Of a DNA stretch of 64,000 nt, positions 46,171 to 56,829 are shown in pieces. Position numbers and translations under genes: made by a program. This DNA comes from Clitopilus passeckerianus (lineage: Eukaryota > Basidiomycota > Agaricomycetes > Agaricales > Entolomataceae): assembly GCA_944990035.1 (NCBI GenBank), contig CALYLX010000100.1, forward strand, positions 1-64,000, in the 5' to 3' direction. Under the pieces are notes generated by a model. That model was not told the DNA's origin. It made no database searches and saw nothing but the letters and a program-made list of their open reading frames with translations. Position 1 is the first letter of the stretch; every line of letters begins with the position of its first letter.

Positions 46171-47899
46171 ATGATTTCCAATTCTCTGCCTCTCGATGTT
46201 ATCTCAGTCATCGTCAAGGAGATTGAATTTGGAACAAAAGAAGATTATGCAAATGTCCTAGCAGCTCTCAAGGCTTGCTCCTTACTGTGCCAAGCTTGGA
46301 GGGAGGTAGCCCAGCGACGCCTTCTCCGAAAAATAGTGTTTTCCCGACGTCATCCCTCCCCTCCGCCGGTGTTCAAGGCATTATCAGCAACCGCTGCGGA
46401 AAACCCAGCTTTTCTCTCCCACATTCGCATATTGTCCCTTCAAGGAAGATCGGTCGTTTTGGATGTAGACTTTCCTAAAATCCTGGAATTGATTGCTCAA
46501 GCCGGGGAGCTGCAGTCATTTTCGTGGAATATGGCTTGTACCGCAGGCTGTCTTCATTGGTACAAATTTCCGGAGCCGCTCCGGCTTGGGATTGAGGCCA
46601 TGCTCCGAATACGAAAACTTACTTCGCTTCGACTCCTTCAACTGTGCAAGCAATTTCCTATGGAAATTGTTGGGTATTCCCCTCTCGAACACCTGGATCT
46701 CAAAGGTTCTGGACAGATTCTGAAGGCTCCGAATTTTCTGCGTGGTAAAGGCCGACTTGAGCGTTTGCCTACGCCCGTAGAACATCCTGCAGGAACAGAG
46801 GTGAAAATCAAGACTCTCAAGCTTGACGGATCCCTCGTAAACGAAGTTCTTGAATACTATATGGAACGCCCGGACTTCCGGCTTGACTTCACAGAGTTGG
46901 CGGAACTCAGGATCGGTGGATTCGAGAATGTCCGCCTCGTCAACATATTACTGAATACATGTTACTCTACGGTAACATCTCTCAGTTCGAGGTATACGCC
47001 ATTGGAGTTTCGCAACTGGAATAAGCTGGTAGGTTCGAAATTTGGAAGATGGTGTTTTCTGATAAGGTTTCATTATTAGGTCAAACTTCCATTCAGTGGA
47101 CTGACAAACCTACGCATCCTCAATATTGAGACTTTTACGGACATCGCTGATTCGTGGCTTGAGGATTGGTCAGTTCCCATTTCCTCTTAACGACCCAACT
47201 CATTTTGTCAAAAGTGGTCTTCCTATTAGCCTCGAAACACTCAATATCACCATAGAGTACACCGTTCGCTGCAATGCAGATCAAGAAGAACAGGCTGATA
47301 TTTTCATTAAAGCGGAATTGTATTGCCAGAAACTTGACCAAGGCCTCGCTGGGGCGATACGAAAAGCCCGCTCTCACGGCAGACTACGGGCGGTCAACAT
47401 ATATTATCTCCTACATGGATATAACCACGCACTTGACGAGGCATGCTTAAATTCTGAGCTATATGCCCCGGACTCCGATCCCGAAGATGCGCAGAGTGAC
47501 TCGGAGTGGAGTGGAGCCGGTGAAAAGAAGGCGGAGGAGGAGGAGGAGGAGGAGTCGGCTGTCGCTATCGCGAGTTCACTGGAAGAGAAAGAACATGAAA
47601 AACTGCGCCAGGAGATTCTTAGGGATGGTGACTATGGAATGGCGCTCTCTGACGTATTGAATGATATGAACGAGCCTATATTGTGGTGGCTACGCCCAAA
47701 CGACGTGGCAGAAGCACAGCTACGGGCCAGGGGGATTGGTTCCGAACAGGGGTATCCGAACCACTGGTATATTACGCTTAAACACCTACCCACGAAGGTG
47801 CCAACATGGTATTCCAAGATACAGGCCACGGGCGTGGTGAAGTATCACGTCGTTGATTATGTGGATCGGCCTTGGCAGGAATCCGCCCGCCTTATCTAG
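46171..47899 (+). pseudogene. F-box protein, family copy 2, one frameshift
   Basis: ATG 46171 opens with the F-box itself (SLPLDVISVIVKEI, then ALKACSLLCQAWREVAQRRL), matching copy 1. The frame runs to an intron near 47,030-47,080 and continues VKLPFSGLTNLRILNIETF. It then meets a stop at 47188-47190, while the conserved continuation FPFPLNDPTHFVKSGLPISL sits one frame away. No intron of usable size fits between, so a single-base indel between about 47,160 and 47,180 is the simplest reading. Downstream codons are open to TAG 47899, with the acidic tract and the family end block (QATGVVKYHVVDYVDRPW). It could be a fresh pseudogene or an assembly indel. Confidence 0.65.
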
Positions 47900-48482
47900 T
47901 GACCACATCTACACACGTACGAAGTCATATTCCACCAGCTCCACCTGCATTCTGTGTAGTTTATTTAACCTCAAATGACCCCTGATCATCCGACTTTGAC
48001 TCAGGTGTCATCGACTGTCATAACACTGTATTGTCCTCTGCTGCTGGAGAATCGAATAGAAAAGTAATAGCAGTTGGAAAAGTCTCAAGTGGACGAGGCT
48101 ATTTTCCCATATAGTCGTCTCGTCTCTTTTACGTCTCCAGAGATTGCTGACTTGATGGAGTTCAAGTTAAATGGGTTAAGATGAGTATCGGTCACGTAAG
48201 CCAAATCTTTATTTCGTGTAGTTGTCGCTCGAGCGCATCATGCACACCAATTAACACCTCATAGAAATGGACGCCTGAAATGCTTTTCCGGGTCTATCAC
48301 GATATTACCTACACCATTTAGACTCCAAAATATTCCTGTGCTACTGGGGCATCGTTGGAGGACCCACTTATAGGTGCTCGCGTGAATTGGGACCACAGGC
48401 GTCGATCCCTATCAGCCACATGGGTTGATGGCGGCAGCAACTCTATTCACACTTCACACCAGTATTCAGTTCTTCCATTTAT
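47900..48482. other. Intergenic spacer
   Basis: No supported feature in either strand. Confidence 0.4.
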
Positions 48483-49694
48483 ATGAGCATGGTATATGTC
48501 GTAATCTCCCAGACCTTTAATGTCCACCCCAGCTACCTTGTCATGCTACTGACTATGAGATTGCCTCACAGGCGTTTCTTCCCGGCCTTGCACATTACCG
48601 TGATTCTCATCCTCGTCGTACAGAGCCACGAGAAGCCACTCTTCCATCTCCTCAATCCTTTCCACACCCGGCAAACCATACCACCCATCACGACGAATCC
48701 ATTTCCACCCTCAACGCCATCACCACCAGACCCATTCTCAAACAGTCCATATCCACCCCCACCACCACCACCCAAGGATCCCGATGTTCTTCCACCTCAT
48801 TACATCAAATCTGTCAAATCACAGTCCGAGCTAAATGACTTCCGTCAGAAGTATAACCTGACGGTCGTGGATGCCCGCCCTACAAATGCTGCCCTATATC
48901 CCGGTTGGGTCAATGGACTCGTTCAGATTTTCGTTCTTCTTCCCTTCATCGAATTCGGATCTGAATACTGGCTGGGTGCGTTCGAGCTACGCCAACGTGA
49001 ATATTGGGGTCCATCGGCTCGTCCGAAATCATGGATTCCAAGAGGAATAGATATCTATCGCATTTTCCTCGCGACAGCATCTTCAGCCTTGTGGTTTAGT
49101 GCGTTCATCCTAGTTGAGAGCGGCAATAGATCAGGAGCGGGCTGGGTGGCCACTATCGGGTGGCTCCCTTGGTTCATATTGGCCAAGGGAATGGGTGAAT
49201 CGGATGACATCGGGCACACCTACGTCGCAAAAGTACCGCTTCTGCTCGCACTCCTCCAGTGGACATGTACTTTGGCCGTAATCATGCAACGTTGGGCAGG
49301 TGATCTTGGGACTATCGCCTATCTCATCACGAACCTCCACGCATGCACGCCATCCAAACTTGGTGACTTGTCGTTTCTTCAACGCGGGGCAGATTCGTCA
49401 AGCTACAAGGTTATGCAGACCTTTAGTTTCTTCTTCCTTAGCTTGGTCACCTCAGTCTTGGCTTCCTTCATGCGGAGCTACGGGAAATCAGAGTTTATTG
49501 ATAAAGTAGCTTGCATATTTTTCTACATGGTGGTGTTTATCGAGACATTCTATAACGCTGCTTCGGCCGCTTCGGGGATGCGGTTGGTCGTTGATGGGAG
49601 CTGTTTGTTGGTTGAGTTTAATGGGAAGAAGGGATATTACGACTTAGAAATACCGACGGTGTGGAAAGCACTTTGTGGTTTTATGGGATACTAA
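48483..49694 (+). CDS. Multi-pass membrane protein, unknown (403 aa)
   Basis: A single uninterrupted exon. ATG 48483 is followed by a hydrophobic leader (FFPALHITVILILVVQS), a Pro-rich stretch with seven consecutive Pro (PYPPPPPPPKDP) and then about five to seven hydrophobic segments, for example LVQIFVLLPFIEFG, IFLATASSALWFSAFILV, VPLLLALLQWTCTLAVIM, TFSFFFLSLVTSVLASFM and VACIFFYMVVFIETFYNA. The soluble loop between residues 90 and 125 carries SELNDFRQKYNLTVVDARP. There is no transporter signature I can name. Intronless structure is unusual among its neighbours, but the composition looks native. Function unknown. Confidence 0.7.
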   Translation: MSMVYVVISQTFNVHPSYLVMLLTMRLPHRRFFPALHITVILILVVQSHEKPLFHLLNPFHTRQTIPPITTNPFPPSTPSPPDPFSNSPYPPPPPPPKDPDVLPPHYIKSVKSQSELNDFRQKYNLTVVDARPTNAALYPGWVNGLVQIFVLLPFIEFGSEYWLGAFELRQREYWGPSARPKSWIPRGIDIYRIFLATASSALWFSAFILVESGNRSGAGWVATIGWLPWFILAKGMGESDDIGHTYVAKVPLLLALLQWTCTLAVIMQRWAGDLGTIAYLITNLHACTPSKLGDLSFLQRGADSSSYKVMQTFSFFFLSLVTSVLASFMRSYGKSEFIDKVACIFFYMVVFIETFYNAASAASGMRLVVDGSCLLVEFNGKKGYYDLEIPTVWKALCGFMGY

Positions 49695-49997
49695 TCTAGG
49701 ATATACGTGTGCCCTACATTTTTTGAGTAGTTGGCCATGGCTGACAGAAACCTTCAGCCTGACTGAACAATTCGGATTTGATTCGGAGGTCCGGACCGAA
49801 GCCGTTGGTCCTCAAAAGGAGGCATCACGAACTCCACGTCATGATCTGGCAAGGTCCAGGTCCAGGTCCACGGAATCATGGAATCAAACGGGGCTAGCAC
49901 GTCCTCGTGCTGTTCCGTGACTACCTCGCTTTCATCCGTCGTGGAAGCTGTGCCTTGTTCTCTAGCTCTCTTTCTAACTCTTGTCCTACTCCTGACC
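49695..49997. other. Intergenic spacer
   Basis: Contains a short minus-strand frame (49754-49999) starting with ATG. It is rich in Arg and acidic residues and overlaps the F-box copy 3 start. No domain, so not called as a gene. Confidence 0.35.
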
Positions 49998-50140
49998 ATG
50001 TCGTGGGGTAAAATTCCTCTGGGATCTCGTCTCTTCTATACTCGATGAGGTCCCTTACGTCGGCTGTCGCGTACCCTACCTCAAAAAACAGGGTGCGGAG
50101 ATCCTACACGCCTGTTCATTGGTATGCAAGGCCTGGAGGC

Positions 50141-51522
50141 AACAGTACGTGTAGTGCCGTTATAATGTTTCCAACAAATGGTGGGAAAAGGTGTTATAGT
50201 ATCTCCAGCCACTTTAGGGAATTATAATGTCTCTTAAATGTGTCGCTACGGGAAATACATATTATAATTCCTATCTATATGCCTTAGTTGCTGCTTTCGG
50301 CCTGAATATAGCTGCTCCATCGAGGCACCATAGCCTTGCTCAGTCCATTCTAATTAGATCTAGTTTCACACGATCCGGAATTCCTATTAATATGATAATC
50401 CCCTTGGGAGCGCATTATAATGCGTGGCCTCGGGACAGGACAGTGACTCTGCCATACGGCCGAAGTACCCGAAAAACACTGTATTCAATAATTATAATAG
50501 ACCTCCGTTATACGCTCCCATACATCACATTTTGTCCCGGGATGGGTGCTTTTACGAGTTATCCAGATGCTAAAGTAAGTGCAGAAGGTGCGGCAGAATA
50601 TGGCATTATTGAATCCCCGCTTGATCGAAGATGCCGGACGCAAGCCTATTGGCCCCACGTTGAGCGGCTGATACCTTCCGGTAGACCAATCAATGGATGA
50701 TGTTACTCCAATGAACTCCGAGGTCGAACGAGACTTCGGTTGGATTGTGCTGCTTGTCCAGCTTCAGATATCTAACATAGACCTATCATAGAGTTCCTTT
50801 ATAGCCATATATCATATTTACGTTGTATATCAGGTCAAACCGCAGGCAATTCTACGATATTGAAAAAGTCAGACGAACCTCGAAAGATCGGTAGGGTTTT
50901 CTATACATTCCATGATCAAAGTAACGTTCGACGCTGAACTCCACCATCCAAACGAAAGAATAATATTCCAAGGGCCGGTAATATACGCAGCAGCGGTAGT
51001 CATAGACTCTACTTATTACTCATTGCTAGTCCGCATCTTCGTTAGCTTTCTGCACGAGAGAATGCGGCCATTGTGCATTAGGTATCGAGCAGCTAAGCAC
51101 GCAAGTTATTTTCTCGCCGTTCACTACAGCGGTCAGGTCTAATATCAATGAATACAAAGCCATTGGAGCCTTCGTTACCCTTCCCATCCTGAAAGAGACA
51201 GCGCAGCGCCATGAGTGAGGAATAATAACGCGCGGAAAAAGCTGCAACGACTGAGAATTGAACCCTCGAGCCCCCAAAAATCACGCCGTGCCAAAACCAC
51301 TGAGCCAAATGGCCTTTGTGACCTTTTTCTCGCTTGTTTTTGATGGTAGATTAGGCTTTTGAGCCGAATTATAATGCTGAATCTGGCCAACGGCGTTCCG
51401 TTACCTGACAGTGATTGTATGTGCATTATAATGCCGTATCTACATTTAGGCTCAGTGGCCGTACTATAACGCCTTTTCCAACCAATTGCTGGACGTATTA
51501 CAAAAGAGCTACACGGACTCCT
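50141..51522. mobile_element. MULE-like non-autonomous DNA transposon (1,382 bp)
   Basis: Flanked by an exact 9-bp target duplication, CCTGGAGGC, at 50132-50140 and 51523-51531. The first ~60 bases and the reverse complement of the last ~60 bases align along their length at roughly three quarters identity. Shared words include AGTNCGTGTAG near the tip and GGAAAAGGNGTTATAGTA further in. TTATAAT-type words recur inside (near 50157, 50222, 50264, 50415, 50491, 51369, 51428), resembling subterminal transposase-binding repeats. A 9-bp duplication with long terminal inverted repeats is the Mutator-like pattern. The longest internal frame (50227-50700) lacks transposase motifs, so mobilisation would need a partner. 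Confidence 0.88.
51236..51315 (-). other. tRNA-like RNA polymerase III unit inside the transposon
   Basis: On the minus strand an A-box-like TGGCTCAGTGG (51298-51308) and a B-box GGTTCAATTC (51255-51264) lie 34 bp apart, as in a tRNA gene. A TTTTT terminator (51236-51240) follows. The acceptor stem does not pair (AGGCCAT versus TTGCAGC) and the T-stem is weak, so it is not a functional tRNA. It could be a tRNA pseudogene or the head of a tRNA-derived SINE captured by the element. Confidence 0.55.
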
Positions 51523-53490
51523 CCTGGAGGCCAGTAGCTCAGAGACGCCTGCTGAAGAAGCTCGTCCTCGTTGACCCAGCCTGGGTGGGTAGATACCCTT
51601 GGAATTCACAGCGTCCAGGGAGTCCTCTCAAAGAGCTCCTTAGGACGATGTGGGTTAACATCGGTTGGATTTCATATGTCAAAGTCTTGCACGTTCACGG
51701 AAGATGGGTTATCTCCGATCCCGACTTCCCGAAGATTCTGGAAATCTTCGCCAAATTCAGAGAGGTTCGAAGCTTTCTCATGGAATGGCGGTGTAGCGCC
51801 AAATGTGGGCACTGGCACGCATTTCCTCAAAGCTTCCGAGCATCAATCGGGGCTATCCTGGCCTCCAAGCAACTCGCCTCTATTCGACTTCAAGGCATCT
51901 GCGTCGAGTTTCCCTTTGAGATAATCGGTTACTCCCACTTGAAGCACCTCGAAGTAACAGGAGGAGAGCGCCCCCCCATGGCCGCGCTAACTACACCGAT
52001 TCGAGAACCAGCGAACGCCAAAACGCGAGTGGAATATCTTCACCTAGATGGTGCGCCGTTCACCATCCTGGATCGCTATAAGAACCGTCAAGATTTTCGT
52101 CTCGATTCCTCTCAATTAAAGGAACTCAGGATTAAGAAAACTCCGGCCGAGTTTAATCAATCCGTCCTCGCAACGGCCTCCGACTCCCTAACTCATTTTA
52201 ACTGGATATATGTAGCCGATTATGTGGAGGATTGGGAAGTATATGAATGCGATTTAGTAAGTGCATGAAACTATTTAGGACCACCAACTCGTTTTAATGC
52301 CTTGGCAGTCCGACCTGCACCGTATATCATTCAAAGGCTTGCACAACCTCCGAACTATAAGCATCGATGCCCACATTGAAAGCCCGTGGGGGTGGAGATC
52401 TTACATGCTTCTTGAAACGATCACCCTCATGCTCGAGCAATGCGGAATCCCGGTTAGCGTTGAAGCGATCAATTTAACGATTGAATACGACGCAAGGGAC
52501 GAGGGGTCCAACGCCGAGGGCGAGGATCCTCCTCCATCAACCAGGCTGCGCCGCGATGTGGAAGAAACGCAGTTTGACTCAAAGCTCGCTAACCTCTGTC
52601 TGCAGGCCAGTTCCAGAGGCAGTTTCCGCGAAGTTCGTCTATACATCCTAATCCGAAATTGGAACGAAGCCATACCGGGTATTCGAGAGGAATTCTCATG
52701 CGAACGCCGCTACGCCAAACTCTTGAGACGTGCCAGAGAAGGGGACGAGGAGGCGGAAGACTCCATGAACGACGACGAGGACGATCCAATGGATTGGGAT
52801 GTGTGTTGTGATGAAGACGAGTGCAGCGACGAAGAAGTTGAAAGGAATTGTCGAACGGCCGGTTATGGGTCTGACGAGGGGAACGAATTGAACCCTCCCG
52901 GGAGGTTTCTGGCTTGTAGAGGCTTACCTGCCGTGCTTCAGAGCATTTTTCCTGCATTGGGTGCAACTGGTATGCTTCGTGTCGAAGTTGTGGACTATCA
53001 GGAGTATTACTGGCGTCAGTCGAGCCGGGAAATATGGTAGTTACCCTATTACCACAATCGCTAGTTACTTCTATATATAACCAAACTTCTGTACTATCCC
53101 TTCGTATCGTTTCTCGTTGTCGTCGGCGTCGCCTTGGCAGACCCTTTTCTCATTAGTCCTTCGTGGTTTCAGTTACATTCCGATGCAGATCTCATTACCT
53201 TCCCGTACTAGCGCCATATCTGAATTAGTGTAGGATGCAACAAATCGCAAGGGGAGGACATTCAAAGAACAGGAAACGGAAGGAATCTAAGATGATATAG
53301 ATTGCGATACAAGATGCGATTTTACATCAATTAGTGTAGAGGTACTAGTAGAAATATAGAAACCATCATAGTCGTCATCCGGCGCATCCATACAAGGCCC
53401 TATACGTATGTGGACCTATCCGTATCGCAGATAAAAAAAGAGTCCATGAGTCGTGAGGCGTTGAAGTCCGAGCCGAGGATTCGAATCCAA

Positions 53491-54017
53491 TTAATTCCTG
53501 TTCATCCACTATTCAGTTGACTTTCATAATACCAAAGCGAAAGAAGAAAAACTCACAGTAAAGAAAGTGTAACATCACCATGCACTCGCGCCTTGATCTC
53601 AACAGCGACATCCAAGTTAAGATCCAACCTCAACTTCAACGTATCCTTGTTCTTGCTCTCGCTCTGTTGAGCACGCTGAGCCACACCCTCGACCGCGCCA
53701 CCCATTGGGCCGGTGACAGAGTTCCCGCCAAACCACTGCGCAGAACCTGGCTCCTCCTTCTCTTGAGGTGCTTGCATCATCTGTCCTTGGCCCTGTCCCT
53801 GTCCACCACGTCTCCTGCGACGACGACGGGGCTCGCTGTAGTCGGAGTCGAAAGAGGCGACCGAGTCGCTCCTGCGAGCCTGACGACGGCGAGGTTGCTG
53901 CTGTTGCTGTTGCTGAGGTTGGGGAGACTGCTGTTGCTGCATCTGAGGTTGCTGTTGTTCCTCCTGAGGCGAGCCGGGCTGAGAGCCAGTGTTCATGTTT
54001 TGTTGTTCTTCGGCCAT
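53491..54017 (-). CDS. Q/R-rich small protein, family copy 2 (155 aa)
   Basis: ATG 54017 opens MAEEQQNMNTGSQPGSPQEE. A long Gln-rich run, an RRRQARRSDSVASFDSDYSE block and an Arg/Gly stretch follow, then PGSAQWFGGNSVTGPMGG and the tail LKLRLDLNLDVAVEIKARVH. The apparent stop after SLL is the TGA inside a GTGAGT donor. Removing the 59-nt phase-2 intron (53498-53556) adds one Asn and the true stop at 53491. The RS/RGG-like composition is common in RNA-associated proteins; that is suggestive only. It is the longest family member here. Cytosolic or nuclear, no signal peptide. Confidence 0.75.
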
Positions 54018-55288
54018 GTCGTTATCGAGAGATTTGGGTTTATCGAAGCCCGAATAAGTATGTGAAGGTGGTATTTGTGTAAGTTGTACGAAAGCGGAGA
54101 CTTTCGAGGGTTTTTATATGTTATGGCGACATGACGAACTTTGGGAGTCGGGTGCGGTGGTGGGGGGGCGGATGAAGTCATGTTTGGATGACATCAGCTT
54201 CCCGCCCTTTCCTGTGTGCCTTCAGCCGAAACCCGGGCGGCATGGGCGGGTGCCTTGTGATGGCTGTGATGGCTCCTGCCAAAGAGGCTCCAAAAGAAGC
54301 TATGGCGCGCCGACTTGCTTTTTCCGCATTCCGACACCCGCGAAGATCAGATGGTGGAAAACAAACATACCGTCGCACCGAGTATCTCCAACTTCATCAT
54401 CTCCGTCACTGTCCAAGGACAGGCGCATGACGACATGCAGACCATAAACGTGAGCAGCGCAGCAAGCTTGTGGGCCTGGGTTCAAATTCTTTCCATGGGG
54501 ACGTCATCGTTTGGTCAAGCTGTCGTCCAAGATATTCCACATCCAGAATGCGGTGCCGGACGACTCCTCATTTTCAAAAGAAGACATTTGGAAATAATGA
54601 TCGGTGGAATGGAAACATCTGGAGAATTCCAATGGCACAAGGTTTCCCGGTTCTCCGGCTAGATCATCTCGATCGCAGGTGTTTTTGAACGCCTATACAG
54701 TTCGCTGACTCTGACGAGCGGATGGACACTAGAATGAGCTGAAATTGGAGCAAGGAAGTGTAGCCCTCGAGGGATAATTATTTCAACCATTGCGAGCTGG
54801 AAGGAGTAGAGCATGATGATGTATCGATGACCTTGCTTGAGTCTAAGGAGACCTTTAAACATGCCCAGAAATAGAACGCCGGGCTATGAGAAAGATCAGG
54901 TCGAGAATTATATCGAGGTTGTCTGGGATTTTTCTGGATAGAGTCTTTCGCGAACGCTTCTGAACGGTTGATCAGATACCAGTTATATCCATCGGATACC
55001 CCCACTCAACCCTCTCCCAAGACCGCAGCTAGGCTGAGGATACGATGAGATTCAAGTCAAAGCCGGGGGAGCGAACCTCTCATTATTAAACCGAACAGGT
55101 CAAACACGGTGTCAGAAATTGCGTAGATGTCCAACGGTAGATACCAATTACCGAAATACCTTTTTTCGGCCTCGCCGCGGATTTAACTCTCGTCACGCCT
55201 AAGATGCTTGAGTATGAGTGACATTGGAAATACTCTCAGGGGCGATATCTGTCTGGTTGAACTCGCAGGTATTGCCCATATTCTAATT
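54018..55288. other. Block I spacer (promoter and non-coding)
   Basis: Proximal ~150 bases repeat the promoter of copies 1 and 3. The rest aligns with 60,110-60,800 but has no open frame with support. The longest plus-strand frames are interrupted in the block II counterpart. Confidence 0.5.
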
Positions 55289-55627
55289 TTAGCAACCAAT
55301 CAGGCGTCGTTCACACCAATGATTGCCTTCCTCCGAGAACGTAACAAGCCATGTTCTCCCTACATGAACTTGAACTAGCTGACACCATAAGATCTTTCTT
55401 TCGAGCATGGATAGACGGCGATCTAACCCAAATTCAAACCCCCTAGTCTCGGCAACTCTCCGGAATTCTCCTTGATATGGCAGGATCAACCAAGGATCAA
55501 CCTCATATCGCGATTCCAAATGACTACCCCCCGTGATCTTGAATAAACTTTCGGAGGCCAGGTATCTCGTCCCTAACTGATCCCAGATATATTCCTCTCG
55601 ACTATCCTCCTGGATACAGTACGCCAT
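55289..55627 (-). CDS. Hypothetical protein (112 aa)
   Basis: An uninterrupted frame from ATG 55627 (MAYCIQEDSREEYIWDQLGT) to stop 55289 (ending ERRLIGC). It contains repeated Trp/Arg-rich segments (SRYEVDPWLILPYQGEF; ARG-type GFEFGLDRRLSMLERK). No domain I know. The homologous DNA in block II (about 60,870-61,270) is interrupted. Either this copy has been retained intact or the frame survives by chance. An additional downstream exon is possible. Confidence 0.4.
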   Translation of the reverse strand: MAYCIQEDSREEYIWDQLGTRYLASESLFKITGGSHLESRYEVDPWLILPYQGEFRRVAETRGFEFGLDRRLSMLERKILWCQLVQVHVGRTWLVTFSEEGNHWCERRLIGC

Positions 55628-56238
55628 CCTGTTCGCAGTTAGTGATTCTTAAGCCTGCGTGCTGCTGATAACCAACTTCGTTTCCAACCGGAGAAGAAAT
55701 GCAGGTATCCTGCTTCCAACGGTTAGACACACAGTCTCCACCCAAAAAGCACCAGAATTATACGCCAATGCATTAAGAACATTATCGAATATACCGACCA
55801 TACGATACGCTGGAGAGTATTTTAATTATATGTTGAGTCCAAAATATGAGTATATGATGTATCCATTGGATATAGCTATGCATCTTGAATCGAGAGTAGT
55901 ACAGGTTAGTGTAATGGAGCTTAAACATGGAAATGATGCACGAAGGGAGCCGAAGGAGAGGATGAGGAGATGGTCCACGAGGGAAGGGATGTATGAGAGG
56001 GTGAAATCCAACATCCAAAGTGGGGAATGCGGAGCTACCCAGCCAAAAGGCATGTCGTGAATAGACCAGCGTGCCAAAAAGCACGAGCTCAGACGCCGAC
56101 TGAAAGAATTCGGGACCAATAAGTGTCCAGCTGGATACGGTAGCCCAGCATTCCAGGATGCGATGACGTCCGAGGTAAGAGTGGAGAGGGGTCCAGCAAG
56201 TAGTTGCATGGTGGTCAAGAAGGAGCTATGCCTTGAGG
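55628..56238. other. Block I spacer
   Basis: Aligns with 62,500-63,028 in block II (shared ATGCNGGTATCCTGCTT and GAATTATACGCC). A plus-strand frame at 55659-56060 is open but not conserved in the second copy; no gene called. Confidence 0.45.
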
Positions 56239-56700
56239 TCAAGCTACAAGCACCACGACGCCAACAGGCTTCGGAGTCAAAAAAACTGCAGACGATGCCG
56301 ACGCTGACAACCAGCCTCTCTCGAGCGGTGGAGGTGGAGGGCGAGGCTCCTGGGGCCGGTGCTTCTGCTTCTGTTGGTGATGATGTCGTAACTGGTCCAG
56401 TTGTTTTAGACTTTGACTTGGAATGGCTTCCCGGGATTCTTCTTCATCGACCTCCTCCACCACCTCGGCCTCCCCAAGCCTACCCTTCTCGCCAGGACCT
56501 GCGTCACGCACATACGCCCTAATGAACCTCCCAACATCCTCCAACCTCTCCTCACCCAATACTCCACCACATGGGGCGAGTAGGCATGATATGCTGGCAG
56601 CTATTTTATCCTCGTGGGTCGACACCGTACCAGCAGGAACAGGAGTAACCTCCAAATCCCCAGCGGCAGTATCCTGGCCCAGTACGATCATAGCGCAGTT
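56239..56700 (-). pseudogene. FCP1-like C-terminal remnant
   Basis: The minus-strand frame ends LTPKPVGVVVLVA at 56239, paralleling TPKPVGVVVLAA at 63029. Upstream it shares QLDQLRHHH, a Pro-rich run and Glu/Val-rich EVVEEVDEEES with the right-edge gene. The upstream FCP1-homology blocks (LLDD, LLAVIG) are absent, and repeat-type sequence takes over beyond 56,830. It is a truncated paralogue left by segmental duplication; unlikely to be functional. Confidence 0.6.
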
Positions 56701-56829
56701 GATGACGACAACGATAGCCGGGAGGCTAGTACAGAAGGCTAGACGGGTGGTTGGTATGGCTTTTCTTTGTCCCAGGGCCTTGGACCTTCAGATGGTGACC
56801 TCGCCGTCAGTAGCCAGGGACGTCTAAAG

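Larger units (their letters stand above)
49998..53040 (+). pseudogene. F-box protein, family copy 3, split by transposon
   Basis: ATG 49998 starts MSWGKIPL. An extra G within 50021-50023 shifts frame, after which LVSSILDEV and ILHACSLVCKAWR continue the F-box. The coding sequence is cut at 50,140 by a 1,382-bp insertion and resumes at 51,523 with WRPVAQRRLLKKLVLVDPAW, precisely where copies 1 and 2 continue. Downstream it is intact: an intron starts about 52,258 (GTAAGT) and ends in CAG before SDLHRISFKGLHNLRTISI. The C-terminal acidic tract and family end block (GATGMLRVEVVDYQEY) reach TAG 53040. Two independent lesions make it a clear pseudogene. Confidence 0.85.
53250..56700. repeat. Segmental duplication, block I
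   Basis: Aligns collinearly with block II (59,255-63,400). The shared order is: 3' flank and gene of the Q/R-rich protein, its promoter, a shared spacer (for example CGAAGATCAGATGG), the unknown 112-aa gene, and the C-terminal part of an FCP1-like gene. Divergence is moderate, with many substitutions and small indels, so the duplication is not recent. Block I lacks the ~1.1 kb carrying the DUF6593 gene that block II has. Confidence 0.75.

Noticed and set aside
49754..49999. Minus-strand ATG frame of 81 codons overlapping the F-box copy 3 start
   Set aside because: Low complexity, no domain, and it overlaps the start of a recognisable F-box reading on the other strand.
50227..50700. 157-codon frame inside the transposon as a possible transposase
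   Set aside because: No DDE or zinc-finger motif. It contains the element's repeated TTATAAT words and is far too short for a MULE transposase.
53470..53492. GATTCGAATCC resembling a Pol III B-box
   Set aside because: No A-box upstream, and the word is not conserved in the duplicated block at 59,460; it overlaps the last exon of the Q/R-rich gene.
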